A stretch of 64,000 nucleotides of DNA. It comes from Agromyces sp. Leaf222. Its GTDB lineage: Bacteria > Actinomycetota > Actinomycetes > Actinomycetales > Microbacteriaceae. The notes beneath the pieces were generated by a model, which was not told the origin of the DNA, ran no database searches, and saw only the letters and a list, made by a program, of their open reading frames with translations. Of the stretch, positions 49,293-58,811 are shown one piece after another. How positions within the stretch are numbered: position 1 is the first letter of the stretch; every line of letters starts with the position of its first letter. The translations under genes and the position numbers were made by a program. Location of the stretch: the NCBI RefSeq assembly GCF_001421565.1, contig NZ_LMKQ01000001.1:3164935-3228934 (forward strand). The letters are read 5' to 3'.

Positions 49293-52240
49293 GCCTCGCT
49301 CGGCTTCGTCGTGGTCGCGCGCGCTGCGGGCTTCTTCGCCGCCGTGGCCTTCGGGGCAGTCGCCTTTGCAGCCGTCGTCTTCGCAGCCGTCGCCTTCGCC
49401 GCCGTCGTCTTCGTCGCCGCAGTCTTCGTCGCCGCAGTCGTCGCGGTCTTGGCCGCAGCGCTCGTCTTCGCGGCTGGCTTCTTGGCTGCGGGCTTCTTCG
49501 CCGCGGGCTTCTTCGCCGCCGGCGCCTTCGCCCGCGGTGCGGCCGGCCCCTTGTCGCGCTTGATCTGCAGCAGCTCGACGGCGCGCTCGAAGGTGATCTC
49601 CTCGACCGTCTCGGCGCGCGGGATCGTCGCGTTCGTCGTGCCGTCGGTCACGTAGGGACCGAACCGGCCGTCCTTGACCTTGATGGGCTTGCCGCTCACG
49701 GGGTCCTCGGCGAACTCCTTCAGCGCGCTCGAGGCACGACGAGCACCGTACTTCGGCTGCGCGAGCAGTTCGAGCGCTCCCGCAAGATCGATTTCGAAGA
49801 TCGCGTCCTCGCTCGGCAGCGTGCGGGTCTCGGCGCCCTTCTTGAGGTAGGGGCCGTATCGCCCGTTCTGCGCGGTGATCTCGTCGCCGGACTCGGGGTC
49901 GAGACCGACGATGCGCGGCAGGTCGAGCAGCTTCAGGGCGCTCTCGAGGTCGATCTCCTCGATCTGCATGCTCTTGAACAGCGAGGCCGTTCGCGGCTTC
50001 GCGGCGACGGGCTTCTTGGCTCCGCGCTTCGGCTTGGGCGCCTCGATGACCTCGCCGGTCGCGACGTCGACCCTCGCGGCATCCGTCTCGGGCTCGAGCT
50101 CCGTCACGTACGGGCCGAACCGGCCGTCCTTGACGACGATCTGCTTGCCGTTCTCGGGGTTCGCGCCGAGCACGCGATCGGTCTGCACGGGTGCGTCGAT
50201 GAGCTCGCGCGCCTTCGCGGGCGTGAGCTCGTCGGGCGCGAGGTCCTGCGGCAGGTTCACGCGGCGCGGGGTCGCGTCGGGACCGGCCTCGGGGTCGACG
50301 GTCTCGAGGTAGGGGCCGTACCGGCCGATGCGGAGGGTCACACCTTCGCTGATCGGCATCGAGTTGATCTCGCGCGCATCGATGTCGCCGAGGTTGTCGA
50401 CGACCTGACGCAGGCCGCGGTGGGTCTCGTTGCCGAAGTAGAAGCCGTTGAGCCAGTCGACGCGGTCGGCCTCGCCGGAGGCGATGCGGTCGAGGTCGTC
50501 CTCCATCTCTGCGGTGAAGTCGAACTGCACGAGGTCGCCGAAGTGCTCCTCGAGGAGTCGCACGACCGAGAACGCGATCCAGCTCGGCACGAGCGCCTGG
50601 CCGCGCTGGGTGACGTAGCCGCGGTCGAGGATCGTCGAGATGATCGAGGCGAACGTCGACGGGCGGCCGATGCCGAGCTCTTCGAGTCGCTTCACGAGGC
50701 TCGCCTCGGTGTAGCGCGGAAGCGGCGAGGTCTCGTGGCCCTTGGCCTCCAGCTCGTCGAGGGAGACCTCCTGGCCCTCCTTGAGCGGCGGGAGCTTCGC
50801 CTCGCCGGACGCGTCGTCGGCGTTGCGCTCCTCGTCGCGGCTCTCTTCATAGGCCGCGCGGAAGCCCGGGAACGTGATGACGGTGCCGCTCGCGGTGAAC
50901 TCGGCGATCGTGCCGCCGACCGCGGCGGTCGCACCCTCGGGCGCGGCGGCATCAGCGGCCGTCGGGCCGACCTCGATGGTCACGGTGGCCGTCTGGCCCT
51001 TGGCGTCGGCCATCTGCGAGGCGACGGTGCGCTTCCAGATGAGGTCGTAGAGCTTGAACTCGCTGCCGCGCAGCGAGCTGGCCAGTTCGGACGGGGTGCG
51101 GAACACCTCGCCGGACGGGCGGATCGCCTCGTGCGCCTCCTGCGCGTTCTTCGACTTGCCTGCGTAGGTGCGGGGCTCAGAGGGCACCGAGTCGGCACCG
51201 TACAGTGCGGTCGCCTGGGCGCGTGCCGCGTCGATCGCCTGCTTCGACAGCGAGACCGAGTCGGTTCGCATATAGGTGATGTAACCGTTCTCGTAGAGCG
51301 ACTGCGCGACGCGCATGGTGTCCTTCGCCGAGAGGCGCAGCTTGCGACCGGCCTCCTGCTGCAGGGTCGACGTCGTGAACGGGGCCGAGGGGCGGCGGGT
51401 CCACGGCTTCTGCTCGACCTTCGAGACGACGCGGCGCACGTCGGGCGCCCGCAGCGCCTCGACGAGGGCGTTGGCGGTCGCCGCATCGAGCACGGCCGCC
51501 TTCGACTTCAGCTTGCCGAGGTCGTCGAAGTCGCGACCGGCGGCGATGCGCTCACCACCGAGGCGCACGAGCTTCGCCTCGAACGCGGTACCGGACGGCA
51601 CGGGCGCGAAACGCCCCAGCAGGTCCCAGTACTCGGCCGAGACGAATGCGAGCCGCTCGCGCTCGCGCTCGACGACGAGCCGGGTCGCAGCGGACTGCAC
51701 GCGGCCGGCGGAGAGTCCTGGACCGACCTTGCGCCAGAGCACCGGCGAGACTTCGTAGCCGTACAGGCGGTCGAGGATGCGGCGGGTCTCCTGGGCGTCG
51801 ACGAGCGCGGTGTCGAGCTCGCGGGTGTTGTCCTTGGCCTTCTGGATCGCGTCTTTGGTGATCTCGTGGAAGACCATGCGACGCACGGGGATCTTGGGCT
51901 TCAGTTCCTGCAGCAGGTGCCACGCGATGGCCTCGCCCTCGCGGTCCTCATCAGTGGCGAGGAGGAGTTCGTCGGCGTTCTTCAGCGCGCGCTTGAGTTC
52001 GGCGACCGTCTTCTTCTTGGAGTCCGAGACCACGTAGTAGGGCTCGAAGCCGTTGTCGACGTCGACCGAGAACTTGCCGAGGCCGCCCTTCTTGAGTTCG
52101 GGCGGAAGGTTCTTGGGCTCGATGAGGTCGCGGATGTGGCCGACCGACGAGAGCACCTCGTAGCCGTCGCCCAGGTACTGGGCGATCGACTTCATCTTGG
52201 TCGGCGACTCGACGATGACCAGTTTCTTCGCGCCTGACAC
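49289..52240 (-). CDS. topA: DNA topoisomerase I
   Basis: 983 aa type IA topoisomerase. N-terminal Toprim (KKLVIVESPTKMKSIAQYLG, LLATDEDREGEAIAWHL), active-site tyrosine in GYITYMRTDS, LSAGRVQSAATRLVV and the GIGRPSTFASII motif. The C-terminal region has at least four actinobacterial-type repeats (KDGRFGPYVT, NGRYGPYL, GRYGPYLETV) instead of zinc fingers, then a Lys/Ala-rich tail of about 85 residues (AAKKPAAKKPAAKK repeats) like histone H1 or mycobacterial TopA tails, probably for DNA binding. GTG start at 52240, with AGGAG at ideal spacing, is preferred over the ATG at 52261. Confidence 0.95.
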   Translation of the reverse strand: MSGAKKLVIVESPTKMKSIAQYLGDGYEVLSSVGHIRDLIEPKNLPPELKKGGLGKFSVDVDNGFEPYYVVSDSKKKTVAELKRALKNADELLLATDEDREGEAIAWHLLQELKPKIPVRRMVFHEITKDAIQKAKDNTRELDTALVDAQETRRILDRLYGYEVSPVLWRKVGPGLSAGRVQSAATRLVVERERERLAFVSAEYWDLLGRFAPVPSGTAFEAKLVRLGGERIAAGRDFDDLGKLKSKAAVLDAATANALVEALRAPDVRRVVSKVEQKPWTRRPSAPFTTSTLQQEAGRKLRLSAKDTMRVAQSLYENGYITYMRTDSVSLSKQAIDAARAQATALYGADSVPSEPRTYAGKSKNAQEAHEAIRPSGEVFRTPSELASSLRGSEFKLYDLIWKRTVASQMADAKGQTATVTIEVGPTAADAAAPEGATAAVGGTIAEFTASGTVITFPGFRAAYEESRDEERNADDASGEAKLPPLKEGQEVSLDELEAKGHETSPLPRYTEASLVKRLEELGIGRPSTFASIISTILDRGYVTQRGQALVPSWIAFSVVRLLEEHFGDLVQFDFTAEMEDDLDRIASGEADRVDWLNGFYFGNETHRGLRQVVDNLGDIDAREINSMPISEGVTLRIGRYGPYLETVDPEAGPDATPRRVNLPQDLAPDELTPAKARELIDAPVQTDRVLGANPENGKQIVVKDGRFGPYVTELEPETDAARVDVATGEVIEAPKPKRGAKKPVAAKPRTASLFKSMQIEEIDLESALKLLDLPRIVGLDPESGDEITAQNGRYGPYLKKGAETRTLPSEDAIFEIDLAGALELLAQPKYGARRASSALKEFAEDPVSGKPIKVKDGRFGPYVTDGTTNATIPRAETVEEITFERAVELLQIKRDKGPAAPRAKAPAAKKPAAKKPAAKKPAAKTSAAAKTATTAATKTAATKTTAAKATAAKTTAAKATAPKATAAKKPAARATTTKPSEA

Positions 52241-52446
52241 CAGACTCCTCTTGTATTCCATGATTGGAGATCGCACGCGGACCGCGCCCCCGAGCGGTGT
52301 GCCGCCTGACGGCTTCGATCGCCGCCTGACAAGCCACACCATACACACCCAGACCGGGAGCGCACCGAATTGTCCACCGCCTGATCCGGCTCGGCTTGCC
52401 GCGTCCGGACCCTTGCTATCCGGTGGCACCGGAGGAGAATCGAACC

Positions 52447-52683
52447 ATGGAAACCTCTACCACGAGCTCGTACACCGCGAAACTGATCGACGGTCCGCTC
52501 GAGGGCAAGACGGTAGCGACCGCCTTCCTCGACTCGGGTGAACCCCGTCCTCGACTCGAGCTGAGCGCCGAGCACGGCAAGCGCTACGTCTACGCACGCG
52601 CCGCCGGCCTGGAGTTCTCCTCCGAGAACGACGACCGCCCTTCGGCGGTCGAGTATCGATTCCTCGAGACCGTCTTCGATTGA
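52447..52683 (+). CDS. Small hypothetical protein divergent from topA
   Basis: 78 aa, METSTTSSYTAKLIDGPLEG onward; GGAGGAG lies nine bases before the ATG. Beta-strand-rich: KTVATAFLDSGEPRPRLEL, GKRYVYARAAGLEFSSENDDRPSAVEYRFLE. Unrecognised; short single domain. Confidence 0.7.
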   Translation: METSTTSSYTAKLIDGPLEGKTVATAFLDSGEPRPRLELSAEHGKRYVYARAAGLEFSSENDDRPSAVEYRFLETVFD

Positions 52684-52803
52684 TCGACGCGCCGCCCCCG
52701 GCGCACCCGGGGCGGGCGCACGAGCTGCGGCGATGAGGCCTGCCCCACGGCATCGGGCCGAAAGCGGCGGCGTCGATGACGACACCGCGCACGGCAATCG
52801 GCC

Positions 52804-53247
52804 TCACGGGCTGCCCGGCGGTCCGGCGCGAGCGGACGCCGCGGCGTCGAGGCCCGGAATCCGCCCGGCGACCGCGACCGAGACCCGGCTCACCGCGCCG
52901 TCGACCTCGCACGATCGCAGCGCGGCTCCGTTGCGCCGGGCGACGAGATCGGCGGCCTCGCACGGCAGCCCCGGGATCGCCCCGGTGACGGCATCGGCCG
53001 CGGCGAGCGCCGCTGCATCGGCGATCGCAGCTGCACGTCGCGCGTCGACGTAGGTCGTCGCGACGCCCAGCGTGAGCGTCGTGAGCAGCACGATCGCCGC
53101 CATGAGGCCGACGGCGACGACGGATGCCGCACCCCGCTCGCCCTCGGCTCCGCCGGTGCCGGGCGAGCCGACGTCGACCAGCCCCGCGCCGAGCCGCCAC
53201 GCCATGGGCTGCCGGGACACGACCCGCGTGGCCGCCGCCGCCGGCAT
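52804..53247 (-). CDS. TadE-like pseudopilin protein (Rv3654c-like)
   Basis: 147 aa. One N-terminal membrane segment in GERGAASVVAVGLMAAIVLLTTLTLG with the TadE-type Glu, followed by ARRAAAIADAAALAAADAV, GLPCEAADLVARRNGAALRSCEVDG with two Cys. This is the helicase/secretion-neighbourhood TadE-like type that ends tad loci. ATG at 53247 overlaps the TadE stop (TGATG), indicating coupling. Confidence 0.85.
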   Translation of the reverse strand: MPAAAATRVVSRQPMAWRLGAGLVDVGSPGTGGAEGERGAASVVAVGLMAAIVLLTTLTLGVATTYVDARRAAAIADAAALAAADAVTGAIPGLPCEAADLVARRNGAALRSCEVDGAVSRVSVAVAGRIPGLDAAASARAGPPGSP

Positions 53248-53591
53248 CAGCGACCGCCCGACATCGCGCACGACTCGCTCGTGAGCCGGATCGGCGCGAG
53301 CAGGCCGCCTCCGGAGGCCGCGAGCGTGACGCAGGCGAAGGTGCCGTCGTCGCTGTGCGACAGCTCGGTGCTTCCGGCGATGCGGACGGCGATGCCGGAG
53401 GCGACCTCGACCGCCTCTCCACGGCCGAGCGCCCGTGCCGCGGCGGCCGCGGCATCCGTCAACCGCACCTGCAGCGTCACCAGGTGCACCGATGCGAGGC
53501 AGGTCGCGAGCACGAGCATGATCGCGGGCAGCGCGACGGCGAACTCGGCCGTCACGCTGCCTCGCTCGGTCTCAGCCGACGGTGAGGGCAT
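53247..53591 (-). CDS. tadE: TadE-family pilus assembly protein
   Basis: 114 aa. TadE signature ERGSVTAEFAVALPAIMLVLA with the processing Glu and a single helix (about 15-40), followed by LVTLQVRLTDAAAAAARAL and a Cys-containing extracellular part (CVTLAASGG, SESCAMSGG). Minor pseudopilin. Start ATG 53591 lies 20 bases inside the end of the DUF4244 gene. Confidence 0.9.
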   Translation of the reverse strand: MPSPSAETERGSVTAEFAVALPAIMLVLATCLASVHLVTLQVRLTDAAAAAARALGRGEAVEVASGIAVRIAGSTELSHSDDGTFACVTLAASGGGLLAPIRLTSESCAMSGGR

Positions 53592-53844
53592 TCCGCACGA
53601 GATCGGTGAGGATGCCGCGCACCTCATCGCCGCGGAGGATGACCACGAGGAGTCCGGCGAACCCGACGGCCGCCATGGTCGCCACGGCGTACTCGGCGGT
53701 CGCGGCGCCGCGTTCGCCCGCGAATGCGGTGACCGCACGACGGAGGATTCGACGACCACCGGTCGCGGTGCCGGTGCGCATCGTGCCGGGGACGCCGGCG
53801 TCGAGCGCGGGGTCGTTCGTGGTGATGGAGCTGGGATCGGGCAT
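53572..53844 (-). CDS. DUF4244 Flp-pilin-like protein
   Basis: 90 aa; leader with arginines (GGRRILRRAVTAFAGERGAATAEYAVATMAAVGFAGLLVVIL segment) and one membrane helix, matching the DUF4244 small pilin of actinobacterial tad loci. The sequence RGAATAEYAVAT resembles the Flp/TadE cleavage region. Probably the major pilin here. ATG at 53844 with GGAAGGAA upstream. Confidence 0.88.
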   Translation of the reverse strand: MPDPSSITTNDPALDAGVPGTMRTGTATGGRRILRRAVTAFAGERGAATAEYAVATMAAVGFAGLLVVILRGDEVRGILTDLVRNALTVG

Positions 53845-53902
53845 GGGTGGTTCCTTCCGGTGGGGCCGGGGGTCCGGCGGTTGGCGGCACGACTGGGCGG
53901 CC

Positions 53903-54952
53903 TCATTCGGCACCCAAGGTGCCGGTGACGACCGAGATGAGCAGGGGTGCGACTCCGAGCAGCACGAAGGCGGGCAGCACGCAGATGCCGAGCGGCAGCA
54001 TGAGCCGCACGCCGAGTGCGGCGCCGCGGGTCGCGGCATCGGTGCGGGCGATGCGGCGGCCACGTTGCGCCTCGGCACGGAGGAGCTCGACGAGCGGCGC
54101 CCCGGCCCGCTCGGCCAGGCGCACGGTCTCCTCGAGCCTTCGGGATGTCCCGGTGCCGCCTCCGCGACCTCGATCGAGCCCGTGGCTCGCGAGCGCCGAT
54201 GCGACCACGGCACGCGCACGGTCGATGGAGGCGCCGCCGGCCATGCCGATCGCGAGGAGCTCGAGTTCGAGTCCGGCGCCCTCGTCGAACGCCGCTGCCC
54301 TCGCCGCGAGCGATCGGCTCCAGCGGAACGCCACCCAGAGGAACGCGGCGCCGAGGAGGAGGCAGACCAGCCCGATCGGGTTGCCGAGCAGCACCGAGGC
54401 GGTGTCGAAGCCGAGGACGGATCCGAAGCCGAGCGCGACCAGCGGCAGCGCGAGCACCATGCGCGCGCTGGCCGCCGGGCCCGCGAGCGAGGTGCGCACC
54501 TCGCGTCGAACCTGCGCTTCGTCGCGCATCGCGGTCGCGAGCTCGCGCAGGCTCGTCGTGAGCGGCGCACCGGATTCGCTCGCGACCTGCCACGCCGCGG
54601 CGAGCACGGCCCATCCGTCGGACTCCGGCCGTTCGCCGCGAGCGGCGGCGATCGCGGCGGCGATCGGCGCACCGAGCTCGCCGGCCTCCGCGGCGGCGTC
54701 GAGCACCGGGTCGGGCTCGCCGGACTCGGAGAGATGGCGCCACGCCGCCGACGCGGGGACGCCCGCCGAGAGCAGCACCGCGAGCCGCTCGACCACGCCC
54801 GCGACCCGATCGACGCCGGCCGCGGCATCCGGAGCCCTGCGGAGCATCGGCACCCGAGAGCGCAGGACCTCGAGCGCTCGGACGAGACCGGCTCGAACGC
54901 GCGTCTCCACCGCGGCGGCAGGCGCGGCGGGTGCGGCAGACTCGCTCAGCAT
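53903..54952 (-). CDS. tadB: Type II secretion/tad inner-membrane protein (TadB/TadC, GspF-like)
   Basis: 349 aa with a GspF-like helical domain (LAVLLSAGVPASAAWRHL, ESGAPLTTSLRELATAMRDEAQVRREVRTSLAGPAASARMVLALPLVALGFG) and membrane helices at about 170-190, 195-215 and 325-345. A second GspF-like region (GMAGGASIDRARAVVASAL, AERAGAPLVELLRAEA) suggests one polypeptide replaces the separate TadB and TadC. ATG at 54952 lies seven bases inside tadA. Anchors the pilus ATPase to the membrane. Confidence 0.88.
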   Translation of the reverse strand: MLSESAAPAAPAAAVETRVRAGLVRALEVLRSRVPMLRRAPDAAAGVDRVAGVVERLAVLLSAGVPASAAWRHLSESGEPDPVLDAAAEAGELGAPIAAAIAAARGERPESDGWAVLAAAWQVASESGAPLTTSLRELATAMRDEAQVRREVRTSLAGPAASARMVLALPLVALGFGSVLGFDTASVLLGNPIGLVCLLLGAAFLWVAFRWSRSLAARAAAFDEGAGLELELLAIGMAGGASIDRARAVVASALASHGLDRGRGGGTGTSRRLEETVRLAERAGAPLVELLRAEAQRGRRIARTDAATRGAALGVRLMLPLGICVLPAFVLLGVAPLLISVVTGTLGAE

Positions 54953-56295
54953 GGTTCGCCGCCGATCGGATCGGATCGATGGGCGTCGCGTGCGGCCGTC
55001 GGCACGTGCGTCGACGGGACCGCGGAGATTGCCTGGACCACCTCCGGTGGCGCGCCGAGGGGCACGACCGACAGCGCACCCCCGACGAGGGTGAGCGTGC
55101 CGATGCCGGCGACCCGCCGTCGGCCCTCGACGCGATCGAGGTGCACGACGAGGTCGAAGGCGCTCGACGCCTGCCTCCCGACAGCCTCCGGCGTCAGCCC
55201 GGCCGACGCCCCGAGCGCCTCGAGCCTCGCGGCGACGTCGTCGAGCGAGTTCGCGTGCAGCGTGCCGGCTCCGCCGTCGTGGCCGGTGTTCAGTGCGGAG
55301 AGCAGTTCGCGCAGCTCCGGCCCGCGGCACTCCCCCACCACGAGCCGGTCGGGGCGCATGCGCAGGGCCTCGCGGAGCAGCACGTCGAGCCCGATGCGAC
55401 CCGACCCCTCGATGTTCGGCTGCCTGGCCTCGAGCGCCACCACGTGCGGATGCGCGACCTGCAGCTCCGCGACGTCTTCGATGACCACGACGCGCTCGGC
55501 GGCAGGAGCCTCGGCGAGGAGCGCGGCGAGGAGCGTGGTCTTGCCGGTGCCGCCCGCGCCCGTGATGAGCAGGTTCTTGCGCGAGCGCACGGCTTCGCGC
55601 AGCACCCGCTCATGCTCGGCGCCGAACATGCCGGTGCGGGCCAGACCGGCCAACGGCAGCCCGCCGGCCCGCGGGATGCGGATCGACAGCAGCGTTCCGG
55701 TGGTCGACACGGGCGGCAGCACGGCGTGCACCCGGATGCCTCGGCCGAGCCGCACATCGACCGCGGGCGTCGCCTCGTCGATGTGCCGGCCTCCGCGCGC
55801 GATGAGCCGCACGGCGAGGGCGCGCACCTCGGCCTCGTCGGCCTGCCAGGCGGGCTCCGGCTCGGGCCCGGCGCCTCGATCGATCCAGAGCCCGGCCGCG
55901 CCGTTCACGAAGAGGTCGGTGACCTCGCCGGATGCCGCATACCGCGCGAGCGGCCCGAGCTCCGCGAGGTCGGGCACGGCCGCCGGCCGCGCGTCGGGCG
56001 CGCCTTCCGGGGCGACCTCGGGCCGAATCGCATCGGACGTCCCGGCGCCGGCCACGCCCGACGCACCGACAGCACCAGCACCAGCACCAGCACCAGCACC
56101 AGCACCCGCCGCACGCGGACCCGAACCCGCGAACGGCGGCACGGGCGGCAGCGGCGGCGGCACCCGCACCGGACTCGAGCCGATGCCACCGCGGCGATGC
56201 GCTCCATCGGCCGGATCATCGGCACGGGGCTCGGGCGTGACCGGCGAGCGCGGAGGCTCCCACGATGGGGTGGCGACGAACGGGGCGACGGGCAT
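54946..56295 (-). CDS. tadA: TadA/GspE-type pilus assembly ATPase
   Basis: 449 aa. Cytosolic ATPase powering the Flp-type pilus. Walker A LLITGAGGTGKTTLLAALL, Asp box VVVIEDVAELQ, Walker B-like RPDRLVVGECRGPELRELLSAL, His box GHDGGAGTLHANS. An N-terminal region with a (GA)n run encoded by six tandem AGCACC hexamers (56071-56106) may vary in length. Start at ATG 56295 fits a TACCGT box seven bases upstream; ATG 56322 is also possible. No tadZ/CpaE gene precedes it. Confidence 0.92.
   Translation of the reverse strand: MPVAPFVATPSWEPPRSPVTPEPRADDPADGAHRRGGIGSSPVRVPPPLPPVPPFAGSGPRAAGAGAGAGAGAGAVGASGVAGAGTSDAIRPEVAPEGAPDARPAAVPDLAELGPLARYAASGEVTDLFVNGAAGLWIDRGAGPEPEPAWQADEAEVRALAVRLIARGGRHIDEATPAVDVRLGRGIRVHAVLPPVSTTGTLLSIRIPRAGGLPLAGLARTGMFGAEHERVLREAVRSRKNLLITGAGGTGKTTLLAALLAEAPAAERVVVIEDVAELQVAHPHVVALEARQPNIEGSGRIGLDVLLREALRMRPDRLVVGECRGPELRELLSALNTGHDGGAGTLHANSLDDVAARLEALGASAGLTPEAVGRQASSAFDLVVHLDRVEGRRRVAGIGTLTLVGGALSVVPLGAPPEVVQAISAVPSTHVPTAARDAHRSDPIGGEPC
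56071..56106. repeat. Hexanucleotide AGCACC microsatellite inside tadA
   Basis: Six exact tandem copies of AGCACC on the + strand, read on the minus strand as alternating Gly-Ala. In-frame slippage would change linker length in the ATPase. Confidence 0.85.
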
Positions 56296-56302
56296 GACAT
56301 CG

Positions 56303-56308
56303 ACGGTA
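56303..56308 (-). promoter_or_regulatory. -10 box of tadA, leaderless geometry
   Basis: TACCGT on the minus strand, seven bases before the ATG at 56295. It lies downstream of the 6C RNA terminator, so the pilus genes have their own promoter. Confidence 0.4.
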
Positions 56309-56346
56309 CGAATCGCCGGCATGCCCAAGGCATCCGGGTACCTCGA

Positions 56347-56385
56347 CAAACAGAAAGAGCCTCCCCCACGTCATTGTGGAGGAGG
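56347..56385 (-). terminator. Intrinsic terminator of the 6C RNA
   Basis: Stem CCTCC-CCAC / GTGG-GGAGG (with one mismatch) followed on the minus strand by CTCTTTCTGTTT, the only U-rich terminator I find in the window. Confidence 0.6.
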
Positions 56386-56528
56386 ACTCGATCGTGCTGT
56401 GCCGTTCGGGTACGGCACCCCTTAACGAAAGGGGGCGGCACCCATTGGGGGGAACAGGTGCCGCCTCGGCAGCGCAAGGATTGGGGGGAATCACGAGCGC
56501 TGCAGGCCACGAAAACGATGTTCGGGCG
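56347..56528 (-). ncRNA. 6C small RNA
   Basis: Two hairpins present CCCCCC loops on the minus strand: GCAGCGC/GCGCTGC (56469-56503) with loop ATTCCCCCCAAT, and GGCGGCACC/GGTGCCGCC (56434-56465) with loop containing GTTCCCCCCAAT. Further stems CCCCTTTCGTTAAGGGG and GTGCCGT/ACGGCAC follow, then a terminator. This is the signature of the actinobacterial 6C RNA, which in Mycobacterium tuberculosis (B11) also lies beside the tad-like locus. Its C-rich loops pair with G-rich mRNA sites. A promoter TTGCGA-16-TATGCT (56562-56535) predicts a start near 56528. The 3' end could be either before or at the U-rich terminator. Confidence 0.88.
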
Positions 56529-56534
56529 GTATTC

Positions 56535-56562
56535 AGCATACGGCCTGCGAATGCATTCGCAA
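56535..56562 (-). promoter_or_regulatory. 6C RNA promoter with SOS-box-like palindrome
   Basis: Minus-strand -35 TTGCGA (56562-56557), 16-bp spacer, -10 TATGCT (56540-56535). The perfect 16-bp palindrome TGCGAATGCATTCGCA (56546-56561) overlaps the -35 and spacer; its core CGAA-N4-TTCG matches actinobacterial LexA boxes. Confidence 0.6.
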
Positions 56563-56580
56563 GTACTTTTTGTCCTCATT

Positions 56581-56592
56581 TGTGCGGACACA
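56581..56592. promoter_or_regulatory. TGTG-CGGA-CACA palindrome upstream of acs
   Basis: A 4-bp-arm palindrome in the AT-richer part of the acs upstream region. Its 4-base spacer differs from CRP/GlxR sites, so the binding protein is unknown. Confidence 0.3.
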
Positions 56593-56759
56593 CAGATTTC
56601 TCTGCGCAAAGGCACAGTAACGGTCGGTTCTCCACAACGGAAGGACATTCGACGCACGTCGTCATGGACGAGTCGTCGGTCCCGCATGCGGCAGGTAGGG
56701 TGCTCTTGGGGCAGGCGACCCACCGATGATCCATATCGCGAAGGAGCGACTGAAGAACC

Positions 56760-58715
<1,956 letters not shown>

Positions 58716-58726
58716 GCGTCAGCCAC

Positions 58727-58776
58727 GAACGACGGATGCCGCGGCGGGAGCGATCCCGACGCGGCATCCGTCGTTC
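58727..58776. terminator. Hairpin between acs and glpQ-like gene
   Basis: AACGACGGATGCCGCG (58728-58743) and its exact complement (58760-58775), extended one pair, 16-base loop; between convergent genes. Confidence 0.6.
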
Positions 58777-58811
58777 CGGCGAAGGTCCGACGCCGAGGTG
58801 GGCGGCGAGCC

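Noticed and set aside
45916..49655. Two very long plus-strand frames
   Set aside because: Antisense to the lipoprotein peptidase, holB and tmk, all with intact family motifs.
50420..52237. 605-codon plus-strand frame
   Set aside because: Antisense to topA; composition (Arg/Val/Leu/Glu runs) is that of a GC-rich complementary frame.
56216..56539. 107-codon minus-strand frame over the 6C RNA
   Set aside because: Coincides with base-paired RNA segments and a terminator; product has no domain and would overlap tadA out of frame.
56581..56594. CRP/GlxR site upstream of acs
   Set aside because: TGTG and CACA are present but with a spacer of 4 or 6, not the 8 bases of TGTGA-N6-TCACA.
56520..56759. 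RamB box upstream of acs
   Set aside because: No convincing match to AAAGTTTGCAAA; AAGTACTTTTTG is too different.
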